Counted from the stretch's first letter, positions 43,192 to 55,210 are shown. The stretch is DNA of 64,000 nt from Sphaerosporella brunnea (GCA_008704415.1 VXIS01000280.1:1-64000); one strand, 5' to 3'. The notes: generated by a model not told the origin, from the sequence alone. Program-made: numbers and translations.

Positions 43192-46100
43192 TCAGCTGTC
43201 ATCTGGGAGTGGTCCGGGCTTGTGTGGGTACAATTTGTGGAAGCGGTCGATAGCTTCAAGGCCATTGTTTCCTTCCGCCGCCTCCCATTCCGGTGGGTCA
43301 TAGCCGGTCCACTTTACCAGATATTAGAGGCGTCCCCTTACCAAGCGCGAATCCAGAATGGCATCGACGGACCATTCTTTTTCGCCATCGACATCAACAG
43401 GGAGAGGGGGTGGAATGATCTGTCCAGGGAGGGGGTCGGAAGATGCCGGGTTTAGGAGCGAGACCGGAAAGGTGCGATGGTTCTTCATGGTGTTGGGAAT
43501 GTCCAATTCATAGGCATGGGTACCGACGGCTTGAACCACTCGGTAAGGGCCCAGGTGCTTGTTTTCGAGTTTCCTAGATGATCGTTCCGTGGGCATGTTC
43601 CTAGAGTCCAGCCAGACGAGGTCGTTCTCTTTGAACTCAGGGGCGGGGGCTCGGGACCGATCGGCGGCTTCAGTATATCTGACTTGGGCGTACTTCATCT
43701 CGGCTCGTAGAACGTCGTGGATGTGTGACATCCGCTCGGCCACCAGCTGCGCGTCGACCTGTTCGGGGTTGTTGGTCCGAATGTCTAGCTCAAAAGAGCA
43801 CTTAGGGTTGCGGTCATAAACGGCGAAGAAAGGAGACAGTGACGTAGTCTCGGAAGCCTGGTTATTGGCTGCGAATTCGGCCAGGCGGAGATACTTCTTC
43901 CAATCGTTCTGCAGGTATGATACGTAGGCGCGGAGATACTGCTCCGTGACGGCATTGATCGGTTCTGTCTGACCATTGGTCTGCGGGTGGAAGGCGGTGC
44001 TTGGAGCAGTCTCAATCCCAAGACAGGAAGCAAGGTGTTTCCAGAAGTTAGCAACGACTTGGGGGCCTCGGTCGGAGATGAGAACGTCGGGGAGGCCATG
44101 GTGCTTGAAGACGTTTTCAATAAATAGCTGAGTAAATCCTTTTGCGTCGATGGTTGTAAGACAGGGAATTAGGTGGCGTTGTTTTCTTAGTCGGCAGACT
44201 ACTGCACAGATTGCGTTGTAGCCTTCCGAGACAGGAAGTTCAGTGAGGAAATCAACGCAGACACTTTGCCAAGGATACTGAGGGACAGGAAGAGGCTTCA
44301 GAGTCCCGAACGGTGCGTGTCTTGTTGCTTTCGTCCGTCGGCAGGTATGACAATTGCGTACGAATCTCTCTACGTCATGTCGCATACTTGTCCATTAGTA
44401 GCGTCGGGATAGGAGTTCCAAGGTCTTTGCACGTCCCGGGTGTCCCGTGGTCGGAGGGTCGTGGTGGTCTTGAATGAGTCGGAGCCGAAGGGGGGCGTAA
44501 TCTGGGACGTAGCAGCATCCGCAATACATTAGCCTCCGTTGGTGCTCAGAGCAGTCGGCAAGTGAAATGTCTTTGGAGATTCGGGTGCCTTTTGCCAGCA
44601 TCTCTAGGACTCGTTGCGGGAAAGGATCCGCTTCGTACCCTTTGTCAAACAGGGTTTCCAGGCAGGACGGCCCGATGCTGGGTGGGTTTTTCGTCATCAA
44701 ACGTAGATTGTCGGCCGAGTTCTGCGGTTTCAGGACTGCCTGTTGGTTGGCCAAAAGTCGTTCATCCCCCTCTTTAGGGAGGTCTCCAGACCTCCTAGTG
44801 AGGGTGTCGGGTTTCCCACCAGCGACACCGGGTCGATAGACTACCTTGAAGTTAAAGAGAGACAGAAATTCGGACCAGCAGGCCTGGCGACGGTTGAGCA
44901 GTTTCGTTGTCATGAAATATTCCAGGTTCTTGTGATCGGTGAGAACCTTGACGGGGAACGCAGAGCCTTCAAGGTGGTGACACCATTCCTCGAAGCATCG
45001 AACAATAGCCATCAACTCCTTCTCGTAGATCTCATAGTTGCATTCGTCAGGGGAGTGTTTCTTGGAAAAGCAGGCGACGGGGTGGATGGTTCCCTCATCG
45101 TCATACTGGGAGAGGACACCGGCTGAGACGTAGTCTGATGCATCGGTTTTGACAACAACTTCACAAGCATAGTCGAAGTGTCAGAGAATCGGGGCGGTTG
45201 TAAAAGCCTTTTCGATGGTAGCGAACGCGTTTTGCTGCGCGGTACCCCACACAAAGGGCACGGGTTGGCCATTGTCTTTCTTGGTCCGCGAGGTGAGTGG
45301 GGCAACCACCTTTGAATAGTCGCGAATGAACCGGCGATAGAAGTTCGCAAACCCTAAGAATTCCTGAACGTCCTTGAGGTTGGATGGTGGTTCCCATTCC
45401 ATCATTGTTTGGACTTTGCTGGGGTCCATCTTGATGCCGTTGCGTCCGACCAGTAAGCCCAGGTACTTGACCTCCATCTGATACAACTTGCATTTCGCCG
45501 GCTTGAGGTGGAGCCCAGGTTTGCTGAGAGCATCGAGGATCTGCTTGATATGCTCGCGGTGTTCTTCGATGGTCTCTGACTAGATCAAGATGTCGTCGAG
45601 GTAGGCCGTACAAAAGCGGTCGAGGAACGGTGGAAGTACATCGTTGATGAAGGCTTGGAAGTCGGCAGGGGCATTTGTGAGTCCGAAAGGCATGACCAGG
45701 GATTCGAAAAGCCCGTAGCGGGTTCTGAAGGCGGTCTTCCATTCTTCCCCTTCAGCCATGCAGACCAGGTTGTAGGCTCCTCGGATGTCCAACGTCGTGA
45801 AGTATTTTGCCTTGGAGAGCTGCCTTGGTGTCTCCTGGATCAGAGGTAACGGGTACCTGTTCTTGATAGTTCCTTTGTTCAGGCCTTGGTAGTCAACACA
45901 CAGCCGTAGAGACCCGTCTGCTTTCTTGACGAACAGGATGGGCGACGCGGCTGGCGAGGATGAGCGGCGAATAAATCCCTTTTCCAAGTTTTCTTCGAGC
46001 CAGGCCTTGAGGGCTTCCAGCTCCTCTCGGGAGAGGGAATACAAAGGGCCAAATGGGGGAACGAAGCCCTCTCGCAAAGGAATCTTATGGTCATATGGTG

Positions 46101-46910
46101 GATGCGGCCGTAGTCTATTTGCAATTGCCTCCTTGAACAAAGGGAGATAGCCGTGGAATTCGGCGGGGACAATTTTGCGTAGGTCGTTGTTGTCTTCGGC
46201 GTACTTCTGTTCAAGGGCGCTATTAATTTCGTACAGGGATATAGAATAGACGGCTAGGTGCTTTTTCTTGGCCAATCTGCAGAAGGAGGAGGCTTTTAGT
46301 GAGGCGATGTGTAGTTTTGCTGGCGCTGCTGTGATGGGTTCCCGAAAGACCTCTGGGGGTTCTTCGCTAAGGGCTGAGACGGTTGTTGGTACGGGGTTGC
46401 AGTGAGCCAGGCAGTATTGTGATCCGAAGGTGAGAGACCGAGAGCTGAATCGGATCGCGACGTGGTGGACCTGGAGCCAGGGGTTTCCAAGTACAATGAG
46501 GTAGTGTCCTAATTTGGTGTCAAACATGGGGACTTGTTCTTGGTCATCTTGGATGGTACATTGGGCGACGGACAGATGAGTGATGTCACCGGAAGAGATT
46601 GGACGGCCGTCGATTACTTCGAGGGTACGGGGTTTTCTTAAGGAGCGTAAGGGGAGTTGGTGATGGCGAGCAAAGTCTTCGTCCACAAAGGATATGCTAG
46701 TTGCGCCACAATTGATCAGCGCATGAGTACGAACAGTTTTATTGCTGAATGACAGAGTGCAAGAAACAATAAGGTGCTTTCCTTCCAGTGCTGTTTTCTC
46801 CACAACTGTGTCCGTAACTCCAAGAGCTGTCAATCCTAAGCTAGACGAAGACAACGAGATGGGGTGACCAGCAGCATAGCCATCAATGTGCGGCTGGTCT
46901 AGACGTTTCC
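43192..46910 (-). pseudogene. pol: Gypsy-3 pol
   Basis: One frame from the slippery site to TGA 43192, broken by TAG 45580, TGA 45181, TAA 44395 and TAA 43324. The protease active site reads NCGATS where DCGAT is expected, a G-to-A change that kills it. RT retains YLDD (about 45590), immediately before a stop. RNase H has '[16 protein letters not shown]' (about 45150). Integrase has HHCC and core with Asp in 'CVDFLTEL' and Asp in 'ISDRGPQV'; the usual Glu motif reads 'GQTEPINAV'. The chromodomain ('LVKWTGYDPPEWEAAE', about 43280) follows a stop where Gypsy-2 has Gln, i.e. CAA to TAA. Confidence 0.9.
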
Positions 46911-46911
46911 C
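46858..46911 (-). promoter_or_regulatory. Canonical -1 frameshift signal, Gypsy-3 gag/pol
   Basis: In element sense the heptamer G-GGA-AAC (46911-46905) is in the gag frame, followed by a 5-nt spacer. Stem 1 then pairs GACCAGC (46899-46893) with GCTGGTC (46872-46866), 7 bp, around a 20-nt loop. Loop bases GATGG (46884-46880) can pair with CCATC (46862-46858) just past the stem, forming an H-type pseudoknot. A -1 shift at the heptamer leads into the open pol frame. GGGAAAC is a known slippery site in retroviruses. Confidence 0.85.
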
Positions 46912-48056
46912 GACTGGTTGTCGGTCGGGAGGGGAGTGAGCGTGGTAGTCGTAGTGGTGACGGCGTCTCGGAGGTGGGCCGGCTTATTGGGGCAGGTCGC
47001 AGCCAAGTGCCCGTGGCCGCCGCAGTAGAGACAGCGACCCTCGGCAACCCGGGCAGCTCGTTCCTGGGGTGCGATCTTGCGGCGATTGGCGGAAAGGTCC
47101 ATGGGTGTAGGTACGGGCTGCGTAGTGTCAGGTTGAGGCTGGCGGGCCGAAGTGCGAGCGAAGGTTCCTTGAGGCGTGCGGGGTTGTTGTGGAGTAGTGA
47201 CCGGATGGTGACTGGCGTTGCGGGAGGTTGAAGACGAAGTGCTAGACCGGAGTTTGCGGAGGTGCTCAACGGCACGGATTTGGGACTCAAGACGTTGGCA
47301 CAGGTTGACAAAGTCGTTAAGGTTGGTGGGATTCAGGGTGCCGATGATCTTCTCGAGGGTTTCGATTGAGAGTCCATGCCGGAGGGCATCCATGGTGGCA
47401 CATTGATCCCAATCCAAATCAGAGACCAGCCTGGAGAACTCAGCGTAGTATAGCGAGAATGCCTTGTTGCCTTGTCCAAGGGTTTGGAGCTTGTGACAAG
47501 CTGTGGCGGCACGGTCCGGGTCACCGAAGGCAGTCTGGAGGACACTGATGACATCTTCAACATCGTCGAGTCACGTAATCGTGCCATTATCGCGAATGTA
47601 GGGGAGGAGTTGTTCCATGGCACGGCCTTCGCATCGGTTGATGGCATAGGACAACCGTAGCTGGGGGGTTGGGAAGCGTGTGGTGTCTGCAAACAGCTTG
47701 AGAGGGAGCTGGGCGACAAACAAACGAAGCTTATCGTGGGTGCCGTCGAACATAGGCGCGTCCGGGAGCTTGTCACCTCGTGCTCCATGGTTCTCCGGTG
47801 CCGGCTGGCCCAGGAGGCGGGTGATGATTTCTCATTGACGGACCAGTTCTTGCTCGGCAGCGTCAGCTCGAGCGGTTTCTTCGGCCAAGGTAAGGTCGTC
47901 GTCCGTGGGTGCAGGTGTATAGTCAGGGGTGCTGAGGACTTCGGTGCAGATTCTGTGGATATAGTCAAGAGGGTCGTTCTTTTCAAGATCAGTGAGAGCG
48001 CTGGCAGCCACGAGGCGTACCCAGAGGTTGTCGGAGATAGCTTTGTATATTGGCAT
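46899..48056 (-). pseudogene. gag: Gypsy-3 gag
   Basis: ATG at 48056. In-frame TGA codons at 47832 and 47571 are the only breaks. The Gag core (LSYAINRCEGRAMEQLLPYI and onward) leads to one CCHC knuckle (CLYCGGHGHLAATC, about 47020). The natural stop is TAG at 46899, two codons after the slippery heptamer. Confidence 0.88.
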
Positions 48057-48121
48057 GGTGTGTCGAGGTCGGGAGCAGGAGCAGGAGCTACGTAGGTTGG
48101 AGATAGTTCGACAGAACGTAG

Positions 48122-48402
48122 TGTAACGGGACAGGTGCGAGGAAACGTCCAAGGTACGTAGCTTTCGAGGCAAGGACCAGAGGCAGGAGGACAAGGACAA
48201 GAGGCAGAAGAAGACGAGACAAGACAAGGTGGTTCAAGGTTACTAGATTTGCTAGTATACAAGACGTTCTGTAAAGAAGAAAAGAAGAAAAGAAACAAAA
48301 ACAAGTGAAACCTCGCCATTTATGCTTTCCCGTCACGTGACCACGCGTCACGTGACACCCTAACCCTAGCGCCGAGCCACCCCTTAACCTTGAGCGGTGA
48401 CA
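48122..48402 (-). repeat. Gypsy-3 LTR (5' in element sense), 281 bp
   Basis: Same termini as 42897-43156 but about 21 bp longer, through duplication of an AGGACAAG/AGAGGC-rich piece near 48180-48210. Confidence 0.94.
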
Positions 48403-48504
48403 ATGATCAATAGCAGCACCGGTTAGTACAGTTTCAATGCTTGGGAGACCTTCCATGCCTAGAACCAACGGAAGATCGCAGTATTGTCTTCCTTCATCAT
48501 TGCG

Positions 48505-49472
48505 TTATTCCTCTTGCTGCTCTTTGATCTTCAGATATGCGATAAGCTGTTTGGCTGCCGCAGCGAGATTGTGCTTGTGACTGAGAAACGTTTTGATCGC
48601 ATATTTTTGACCTTCTGTCCGAGAGGACCCGTGACATACAAGATTCCGATAGTGGCGAACATATGCGGTGATAACACGTTTCTCCTTGCCATCCTTAACC
48701 GATTCTTTCTTGTAGTATTCACGCTGTGCTGGCACCAGGATCATCAAAATCGCGTCTTTGTTTTCTTGGACCTTATCCACTAACGGAGTTTTGATGTAAC
48801 GCCACATCGCATTCCACAATTCAGTTAGCTCATCCTTGGTTTTAATCTTGCGGTTCTCGAAAACTTGTTTCTGAATGTTGTTGAACATGTGCTTTTTATC
48901 CAGTTGGTGGAAGATGGAAGGATCGTACTCCTCAAGACTTTTTCGAATAGCACCGCCTTAATTGGATATGATCAGATGGGGTTGCGGGCACCCTACACAC
49001 CACACCAGTTTGTCAAGGCTGCGGAATAGGGAGAGCAGATCAAGGGACTTTTACGATCGGATAAAGCTCAATCCAGGTGAAAATGTCTTTTGATGGTCAT
49101 TGACGCCTGTGATGTGCGCCAGGAGTATACTAAAAGCGTTAATGTGGAACGTTGCGTCAATTTGCATCATAAAATCCGAACAGAACCTTCGAGCATTTCG
49201 TACTTGATGTTCACTGACAAAGAATGTCTAATCGAGCAGGAAAAGCTGTTTGGATCATTCCCAAACCTCTGTCCAGTGTACGCGTGTATGGAACCATCCC
49301 TGCATCATCTAACGCTTGTAGCATATCATCGTGGATATGACCTGGCTGATTAGCCCCTTTCTTAAACTTGTCGTAAGCAATGTTGTAGTATTCTGAAGCT
49401 TTTATGAGTCTGGCATCTGGCGGCAATGCTTGAAGAAGCTTGGAGTATGGGATTTTGGCTGCTCAATACTGG
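48505..49472 (-). pseudogene. MULE transposase, catalytic and C-terminal part
   Basis: The minus strand shows the MULE signature 'MMQIDATFHINAFSILLAHI' (first catalytic Asp at 49158-49156), followed by 'TGVNDHQKTFSPGLSFI'. A later frame (48505-48888, extended to about 48950) reads like the MULE C-terminal half: 'ELWNAMWRYI', 'YVRHYRNLVCHGSSRTEGQ', 'AIKTFLSHKHNL'. At least two frame changes and stops separate these pieces, and the region between them (about 48960-49080), where the second Asp would be, is badly decayed. The upstream piece is beyond Gypsy-4. Family call by motif; strong for the D region. Confidence 0.7.
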
Positions 49473-49809
49473 TGTAACGGAGAGGGTCGAGAACAGACTG
49501 GAGGGGACCAAGGTACTTGGGTACAGAGGAGGCAAGAACGAGAGCGGGAACAAGATCTGAAGGCAGCACAAGAGGCGGGATGCGCACGGTCAGGACTCAG
49601 ATAGGAACGAAGGTACTCAGATTGACATACGAAGGTTCACTGAAGAAGAAATGGAAACAAGGAACAAAGCCGAAGCGAAGGCCCCTTATATGGACCACGT
49701 ACCCGCGGTGCGCCGCGCCACGTGGCAACCGAACATAACCTCGGCAGAGCCACATTATTCAACCTCAACACCGAGCCGCACAACTTTAATCCAACCTCAC
49801 GCCGTAACA
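49473..49809 (-). repeat. Gypsy-4 LTR (3' in element sense)
   Basis: Plus strand TGTAACGGAG ... GCCGTAACA. The last bases differ from the other LTR (GTGACA) by one G-to-A change. Confidence 0.94.
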
Positions 49810-49847
49810 GTATCCCCCTCCTACGGCTGAGCTCTGGTGAAGCTCAT

Positions 49848-52800
49848 TCATCCTCTGGCAGAGGCCCCGGCTTGTCTGGACAGGCCTCCTGGAAGCGATT
49901 GATGGCTTCCAGACCGTTGACCAGCTCGGCTGGTTCCCACTTCGGCTGATCGTAGCCGGTCCACTTAACCAAGTACTGGAGCTTACGTCACCGTCCGTGA
50001 AGCCGAGAGTCAAGTATCTGATCTACAAACCATTCCTGCTCGCCCTCGATTTCTACCTGGGCTGGCAGATTCTGTCGCTGCCTGGGATAAGGGTCGTTGG
50101 GTGCCGGTTCCAGGAGGGAGACATGGAAGACGGGGTGGGCGTGCATATCTTCGTGGAGTCGGAGGCGGTAGGCATATTCTGAGACTTTGCTGGTAACCTC
50201 AAATAGCCTGTGCCGCTTGTTGTCTCGCTTGCTGACCCGGCGTTGAGTCTTCCAATTCCGGCCATCAAGCCACCCCGATGTGGTAGTTGGGAGCCGGTAT
50301 GCGATGCCCGTCGGCGTTATCCTGATACCTCATCTGCACCCGTAGAAGCTCCGTGTGGGGGTGCGAATGGATTTCCGACAACGTCCTGGCGGTGGTCAAA
50401 GCTCTGTGATCATCAACATTGTTGGGGGCCGCAGGGAACAGGTCAAACTGGGGTGAGGAGCCGTGAGCCTCCGATGCCTGGTTGTTGGTTGCGAATTCAG
50501 CCAGCGGCAGCCAGTCAGTCCAGTCATCCTGGAGATAGTTGACATATGCTCGGAGGTACTTCTCCATTACCGCATTAATCCGTTTAGTCTGTCTGTCCGT
50601 TTGAGGAAGGCTGTCCAGAGCTGACGTTCTATACCCAGTCTGACACAGATGCGTTCCCAGAAGTCCGATGCGAACTGCGGTTCACAGTCGGTGATAATCG
50701 TAAGCGGTACGCGGTGGAGACGGAATACGTATTGGACGAAGAGATCAGCCAGTCCGGCCGCATCAACATTGGTCCCGCAAGGAATCAGGTGACGTTCCTT
50801 TGTAAGGCGGTCGACCACAACCCAAATAGCATCGCAGCCTTGTGACCACCGGAGCCCAGTGACGAAATTCATTGAGATGTCCTGCCAAGGTCGTTCCGGG
50901 ATAGGAAGGGCTGGTAAGATGCCGTAAGGAGCATGATGACCGGTCCGAGAGTGTTGGCAGACATGGCAGTTGCGGACATACGCTTCCACGTCCTGCCGCG
51001 TCTTTGGCCAATGGTAGGTGCGACAAAGCAGCTCCAAGGTTTTGAGTCTTCCTGGGTGGCCTGCAACGGGGGTATCGTGGTGTTGTTGCATCAAATGCAG
51101 CCGGAGCGGCTTGTATTTGGGCAAGTAAAGCTTACTTCTATAGGTCAGACGATCTCCTTCTTGGGCGCATTCTGCCAACGTGATCCGGCGGCTATGGCGG
51201 ACTCCGTCTTGCAACATCCGAAGGACCCGAAATGGAAACGGATCCGCATCGTAAACTTCTTGGAACAGGCGGGCAAGTGTCATTGCTTCGTTTCCTAGAG
51301 GTGGTGGAGGCTGTGCCGGCGGGCCGTCGGCCAGGAGGTGAACGATCTGGGGGGCTTTATAACGACGGAAAAATTTTCAGTCGTCCGCTCATCCCCCTCC
51401 TTAGGCATATCTCCTGATCTGCAAGTTAGTAAGTCCGGGTTCGCACCAGACTTGCCAGGACGGTAGACGATCTTGAAGTTGAACTGCGACAGAAACTGAG
51501 ACCAACGCGCTTGACGTCGATTCAGGAACTTGATGGGGTAAAATACTCCAAGTTCTTGTGATCAGTGAGCTCCTGGATTGAATTCTCCACGGATTGGAGT
51601 TCCGGCCGCCATTCCTCAAAAGCCCGGACAATAGCCATCAACTCCTTCTCGTCGATGTCGTAGTTGCATTCTGCAGGGGAATGCTTCTTAGAGAAGTACG
51701 CAACACGGTGGAGGACGCCGTCGTCGTCGTATTGTAATAGGATGCCAGCGGCGATGTAGTCGGAGGTGTCAGTCTCAACAACGACGTCACGGTCGTGGTC
51801 AAGGCGGCAGAGAACCGGAGCAGTGGTGAAGCACGTTTTCAGGCTGTCAAAGGCTTCCTGTTCAGTCATGGTCCATTGGAATGCCAAGTCCTTCTGGGTC
51901 AGGCGGGTGAGTAGCCGCACCACCTGAGAGTAGGAGCGTATGAATCGGCGGTAGAAGTTGCCGAATTGAAGGAAGGCTCAAACATCCTTTAGCTTTATCG
52001 GAGTTGGCCAAGCTTTCACTGCTTCGACCTTATCCGGGTCCATCCGTATGCGGTTGACACCGCAGATCAGTCCGAGATACTTGACCTCCCGTCGGTGAAA
52101 CTCGCATGTCTCTGGCTTCAGGTGCAGGCCTGCTCCTGAAAGCCGACGAAGGACCTGTCGGATGTGGTTCTGGTGCTCTTCAAAGGTGTCTGAGTAGATA
52201 AGGATGTCGTCCAGGTAGGTAGAGGCGAAACGGTCCGGGAACGGTGAGAGGATATCGTTGATAAAACGTTGAAAGTCAGCTGGAGCGTTGGTAAGACCAA
52301 ATGACATCACCAGAGATTCGAATAGTCCATAACGGGTCCTAAAGGCCGTCTTCCACTCCTCATCTTTTGCCATTCAAATCAGGTTGTAGGCTCCGCGGAC
52401 GTCCAACTTACTAAACCAGCGGGCCTTGGAGAGTCTTATCAGTGTCTCTCGCACCAACGGGAGTGGATACCTATTCTTCACGGTTCCTTCATTGAGCCCT
52501 CGGTAATCAACCACCAGTCGTAGGGATCCATCCCCCTTTTTGACGAAAAGGCTTGGGGCACCGACCGGTGAAGAGGAGGCTCTAATGAATCCCTTTGATA
52601 GGTTGTCCTCTAGCCAAGTCTTAAGGGCTTCCAGCTCCGGGCGAGACAGCGAGTCTAGTGGGCCAAAGGGTGGTTCGAACCCCTCCTTGGATGGTATCTT
52701 ATGGTCATATGGGCGGTGAGGGGGAAGGCGGTTGGCAACAGCTTCCGAGAAGAGGGGTAGGAACTCATGGTATTGCTGGGGGACTAGTGATTTGAGGTTT

Positions 52801-53525
52801 CCATCGTCAATTGCCTTTCGTTCTAACGCCTTGTTGATTTCGTACAACAACACGGAGAAAAGCTGTTGCTGGCCGTATCGTTGTTTCTTGTTGTTGACAA
52901 GGCGGTGGAAAGAGGCGGCTGAGACCATCGCGATGTCCAAGGGCCGAGTGGGGGTCACCCGTTTGACACTCGTTGGTTTACGCGTTGTCTGGTGGTTGGC
53001 AGTCAACGGAGACGTTGTTTGAGGCGAAGCGGACAGACACTCCATGGTGCTTCAACCAGGGAATGCCAAGGACACAAGGGTAGTGGCCAAGTTTGGTGAC
53101 AAAGGCGGGCAACGTTTCGTGGTGGCCACCGACTGACAGTCCTACCTTGACGATGTGGGTGATGTCCCCGGACGAGATGAGTTTACCATCTATGACCTCG
53201 AGGGCGCGAGGCACGCGTAGTGCATATTGGGGGAAATGATGTTGGCGGCCAAATTCTGCGTCAATAAAGGCAAACCCGGTAGCTCCACAGTCGATCAATG
53301 CGTGGGTTTGTATCTTGTTATCACAGTCGGAGAGGGAGCACGTAACTACAAGATAATTTCCATCCATTGATTGCTCTCCTAACCCCTAATCCGAAATAGC
53401 TACTGAAGATAGGGAGAGGGGACCCAGCCTGCGGGCCAGAGAGCCATGACAACAAGGAAAGGAGGAAGAAGATGCTCGGTGTTCCATGTCGGTGCCAACC
53501 TTGCGGAATGGGATAACTAGTTTTC
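49848..53525 (-). pseudogene. pol: Gypsy-4 pol
   Basis: Protease with 'IDCGATGFAFIDAEF' (52978-53367). RT pieces at 52374-53045 and 51978-52373 keep YLDDILIY. TGA at 51978 is shared with Gypsy-2. RNase H is at 51522-51923. The integrase HHCC and first two Asp are open in 50567-51283, but a short deletion near 50600 removes the segment that holds the catalytic Glu in Gypsy-2. A second deletion lies near 50450. The chromodomain (49848-50050) has TGA at 49988 where Gypsy-2 has Trp. Confidence 0.87.
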
Positions 53526-53526
53526 C
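53500..53526 (-). promoter_or_regulatory. Decayed -1 frameshift site, Gypsy-4
   Basis: In element sense: G-GAA-AAC (53526-53520) directly before TAG, then TTATCCCATT. The 8-bp stem seen in Gypsy-2 is disrupted by several substitutions, mostly G to A. The pol frame is -1 and open to about 53385, where TAG replaces the Gln codon of Gypsy-2. Confidence 0.5.
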
Positions 53527-54741
53527 GACGGCTCGTCAAGCGGAGCACCTGTGGTAGCCGTCACGAGGAACGCCTCCGCAGCGCGGACGCGGCGAGCATC
53601 GACGGCTACCCTGCGAGGGCAGTCAAGACGGAAGTGCTGGTCTGATCCACAGTAGGTGCAGTGCCCCTTTGCCATCCTCTCATCTCGAATCCGCTGGCGC
53701 TCGGCTTCACGCCGAGCAGTTGAAAGCGCCATTGGGGCCGGGCCGTAGTTTTAACTGTTGGAGTTGGTAGTGTGGTTGCCAGGAGGGCAATAGCTGGAGC
53801 TGCAGGGCGAGGGGTACTTCAGGGGGTAGTGGTAACGGTGACGATACTCCGGGGGTTGGTGGTGGTGGCTGGGTGAGAGGTGGAGGGCTTGCGCTCTTCA
53901 ACACAAGTACGGATCCGGTTGTCGGTGTCCTTGCAGAGGTTGATGAAATCTGCAAGCGTGTCATTGGTGCCGTTCAGTACAGGAGGGCATCCTTCATCTC
54001 TTGCGACAGTCCTCCATATAACTCGTCCTTTTGGGCTGTCTCGTCCCAGTGCAGGTCTCCCATCAGCCGACGGAAATCGGCCAGGTAGGTGCAGAAGGGT
54101 AAGTTCCTTTGACGGAGACGACGAATTTTGCGGGCTGCGATGCGGGAGTGGTCGGGGTCGTCGTAGGCTTGACGAAGAATCGTCAATACGTCATTGAGAG
54201 AATCTAAGGCGATGTCTCCGGTATCCTCATCGGCATAGGAGCGGAGCTGATGGAGAGCGGCTCCCGCCAGGCGGTTGAAAGCATAGCGAAGACGTGACGG
54301 TTCGGTTGGGTAACGGGTGGGTTGAGCAGTAAGCTTGTTGCGAAGCTGCAGAATCCAGGTCCTCAGCTCTTCGGGCTTACTGCTGGTGAAGGTGGGAGCA
54401 TCGGGGAATCTGCCTGACAGAGCACCGCCTTCTGAGTTCTCACGAACCTGGGCAGCGGCGATAGCCAGGACCTTGTTTAGCTGGGCCGTAATAGCGGTAA
54501 GTGTGGTGCGAGCTGCATCACACTCGATCTGAGTGGTTTGGAGTTCGGCACGCGCCTCTCCCAGTTCTTCTTGCGAGTTTGGGGGCGCCCCGCAGACTAG
54601 GAGCTGCTGAGCCATATGGGCGAAATCGATTAGAGGTTGGTCGCGTTCTTCCTGAGGGAAGCCTTCCAGGGGTGCTTGTGCGCCTGTTTCGATGGCTGCA
54701 CACAGGTCGGCAGGGACCCGGATATTCTGATAGGTGGCCAG
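53517..54741 (-). pseudogene. gag: Gypsy-4 gag
   Basis: Aligned with Gypsy-2, the initiator codon is CTG at 54741 in place of ATG. The Gag core is open to a stop at 53974, then needs a frame change to reach the CCHC knuckle (CTYCGSDQHFRLDC, about 53650). It ends with the same GGAAAAC-TAG junction (53526-53517) as Gypsy-2. Confidence 0.82.
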
Positions 54742-54801
54742 GGTCGAACGGGGAACGAGGTGACAGAACGAATAGGTTCGGCTTTGGTATACTGAAACTA
54801 G

Positions 54802-55138
54802 TGTAACGGAGAGGGTCAAGAACAAACTGGAGGGGCCCAAGGTACCCGCGTATAGATGAGACAAGAACGAGATCGGGAACAATATCCGAAGGCAGGACAA
54901 GAGGCGCGATGCGCACGGTCAGTATTTAGATTGGAACGGAGGTACTCAAATTGACATACGAAGGTTCAGTGAAGAAAAAAGGGAAACAAGCAACAAAGTG
55001 GAAGCAAAGGCCCTTTATATGGACCACGTGACAGCGGTGCGCCTCGCCACGTGGTAACCGAACATGACTTCGGCAGAGCCGCATCATGGAACCTCGAAAC
55101 TAAGCCGCACAACCCTAATCCAACCTCACGCCGTGACA
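54802..55138 (-). repeat. Gypsy-4 LTR (5' in element sense)
   Basis: Plus strand TGTAACGGAG ... GCCGTGACA, 337 bp, with many single-base differences from 49473-49809. Confidence 0.94.
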
Positions 55139-55210
55139 GCTAGTTAGCTAGTTCTAGCAACACATTGTTCCCTGGATGTAGGTGCCTGTGTGCGGTGATC
55201 AAAAAGGGAT

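Larger units (their letters stand above)
42897..48402 (-). mobile_element. Gypsy-3: Ty3/Gypsy chromovirus, stops only
   Basis: Minus-strand element with LTRs of 260 bp (left) and 281 bp (right). It belongs to a family related to but distinct from Gypsy-2/-4. No target duplication is visible (GCTGG versus ATGAT). Apart from the gag/pol junction I found no frameshift: gag and pol stay in frame over 5 kb and are broken only by stop codons. The right flank is the MULE transposase relic. Confidence 0.94.
49473..55138 (-). mobile_element. Gypsy-4: Ty3/Gypsy chromovirus, same family as Gypsy-2
   Basis: Minus-strand element with two 337-bp LTRs, lacking the 159-bp repeat present in Gypsy-2 LTRs. Flanking pentamers ACTGG and GCTAG do not form a target duplication. 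The element lies between two parts of a MULE transposase. Coding regions carry start-codon loss, stops, frameshifts and small deletions. Confidence 0.95.

Noticed and set aside
47333..48319. Long minus-strand Ser/Pro-rich frame across Gypsy-3 gag and LTR
   Set aside because: It is a shadow of the real gag frame, which carries the zinc knuckle and the slippery site in another phase.
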